Shown: positions 5,415-6,031 of the stretch, piece after piece
Layout of the letters: every line of letters starts with the position of its first letter
Numbering within the stretch: position 1 is the stretch's first letter
Program-made: the position numbers and the translations under genes
Notes under the pieces: generated by a model
What the model was told of the DNA's origin: nothing
Seen by the model: only the letters and a program-made list of their open reading frames with translations
The model's database searches: none
Source: an uncultured Ruminococcus sp.
Lineage (GTDB): Bacteria > Bacillota > Clostridia > Oscillospirales > CAG-272
DNA length: 6,031 bases
Assembly: GCA_902782785.1 (NCBI GenBank)
Contig: CACZOH010000091.1
Span: forward strand, 1 to 6,031
Reading direction: 5' to 3'

Positions 5415-6031
5415 TTATTGCTCGGCTTCCTTAGCCGCCTGAGCTTCCTTGATTATCTTCTCTGCGTTAGCGGCGGGAACTTCCTCGTAGCGGACAAATT
5501 CTATCGTGTATTTGCCTCTGCCCTGAGTCATGGCGCGGAGCACCGTCGGATAATCCGCGACCTCGGAGAACGGGATCTCAGCCTCAACGGTCTGATAGCC
5601 CTTCTTCGCCGCGTCGTTTATACCCATAACTCTGCCGCGCTTCTTTGTGATCGTACCCATTACGTCGCCTATATAGTCGCCCGGAACGGTGACCTTCATA
5701 TCGCCGATCGGCTCAAGTATGATCGGTCCGGCTTTGACCATACCTTCTTTATAAGCAAGTCTCGCGGCGAGCTTGAACGACATTTCGGACGAGTCAACCT
5801 CGTGATACGAGCCGTCGTACAGATCGGCTTTAAGACCTACCATCGGGAAGCCTGCCAGAACGCCTTCCTGCATCGCTTCCTCAAGACCCTTGATGACAGC
5901 GGGATGGAAGTTCTTCGGAACGGAGCCGCCCACGCAGGACTCCATGAATTCAAGACCGTTTTCACCGGGAGCGAATCTGATCTTGACGTCGCCGTACTGA
6001 CCGTGACCGCCGGACTGCTTCTTATGCTTGC
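5415..6031 (-). CDS. fusA: elongation factor G-like protein, C-terminal part (5' end outside window)
   Basis: About 205 C-terminal residues of an EF-G-family translocation GTPase are visible. The reading frame is open to the window edge, so the GTPase domain and start are missing. Domain IV begins with KHKKQSGGHGQYGDV (6029-5985), the counterpart of KQSGGRGQYGHV in E. coli EF-G. It continues with the V-P-K-N-F-x-P-A-V-x-K-G-L motif and the highly conserved GSYHEVDSSEMSFKLAA. Domain V contains LEPIGDMKV, the GD-V-M-G...RRGRV-type motif (here KKRGRVMGI) and AMTQGRGKYTIEF. EF-G drives tRNA-mRNA translocation on the ribosome. The changes R to H and H to D in the QSGG loop suit the EF-G-like paralogue group (FusA2 type) rather than the main fusA, which also normally sits in the str operon with rpsL and rpsG. 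Here the downstream neighbour is a convergent lipoprotein gene. The symbol marks the family only. Confidence 0.9.
   Translation of the reverse strand, partial: KHKKQSGGHGQYGDVKIRFAPGENGLEFMESCVGGSVPKNFHPAVIKGLEEAMQEGVLAGFPMVGLKADLYDGSYHEVDSSEMSFKLAARLAYKEGMVKAGPIILEPIGDMKVTVPGDYIGDVMGTITKKRGRVMGINDAAKKGYQTVEAEIPFSEVADYPTVLRAMTQGRGKYTIEFVRYEEVPAANAEKIIKEAQAAKEAEQ

Overview
The window looks like a chromosomal segment of a Bacillota/Clostridia-type bacterium. This rests on strong AGGAGG-type ribosome binding sites, two TTG starts, a Noc-type ParB paralogue, a Gram-positive-style lipoprotein and a sigma/anti-sigma-like pair. Base composition is intermediate by eye. I cannot name a species. There is no sign of mobile elements, CRISPR arrays, tRNAs or rRNAs.

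Layout from left to right. A perfect bidirectional hairpin terminator (23-52) follows what may be the last codons of a rightward gene. It also lies just beyond the end of a leftward gene (90-986) encoding a Noc/ParB-family nucleoid occlusion protein. A 143-bp divergent region (987-1129) holds two overlapping tandem sigma-A-type promoters for the rightward genes, built on a repeated TTTACATTT element, and perhaps a weak leftward promoter for noc.

A rightward cluster follows. A large single-pass membrane protein (1130-3493, 787 aa) has a short basic cytoplasmic tail and a long, unrecognised ectodomain. Two bases later begins a 125-aa protein (3496-3873) that resembles an ECF sigma factor but stops before the recognition helix of region 4. 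It overlaps by ATGA a three-helix membrane protein with a DUF218/YdcF domain (3870-4628). After a 112-bp gap comes a small secreted lipoprotein (4741-5346). A second bidirectional terminator (5376-5403) separates the cluster from a convergent, 5'-truncated EF-G-like translation factor gene (5415 to the window end).

The most interesting part is the 1130-4628 operon. A membrane protein with an anti-sigma-like layout precedes a shrunken sigma-like protein and an envelope DUF218 protein. This suggests an envelope-sensing module whose sigma-like component may work through protein contacts rather than as a normal promoter-reading sigma factor. That reading is inference. The second notable point is that the ParB-family protein carries all four residues known to switch ParB to Noc DNA specificity, although its gene is transcribed alone from a divergent promoter.
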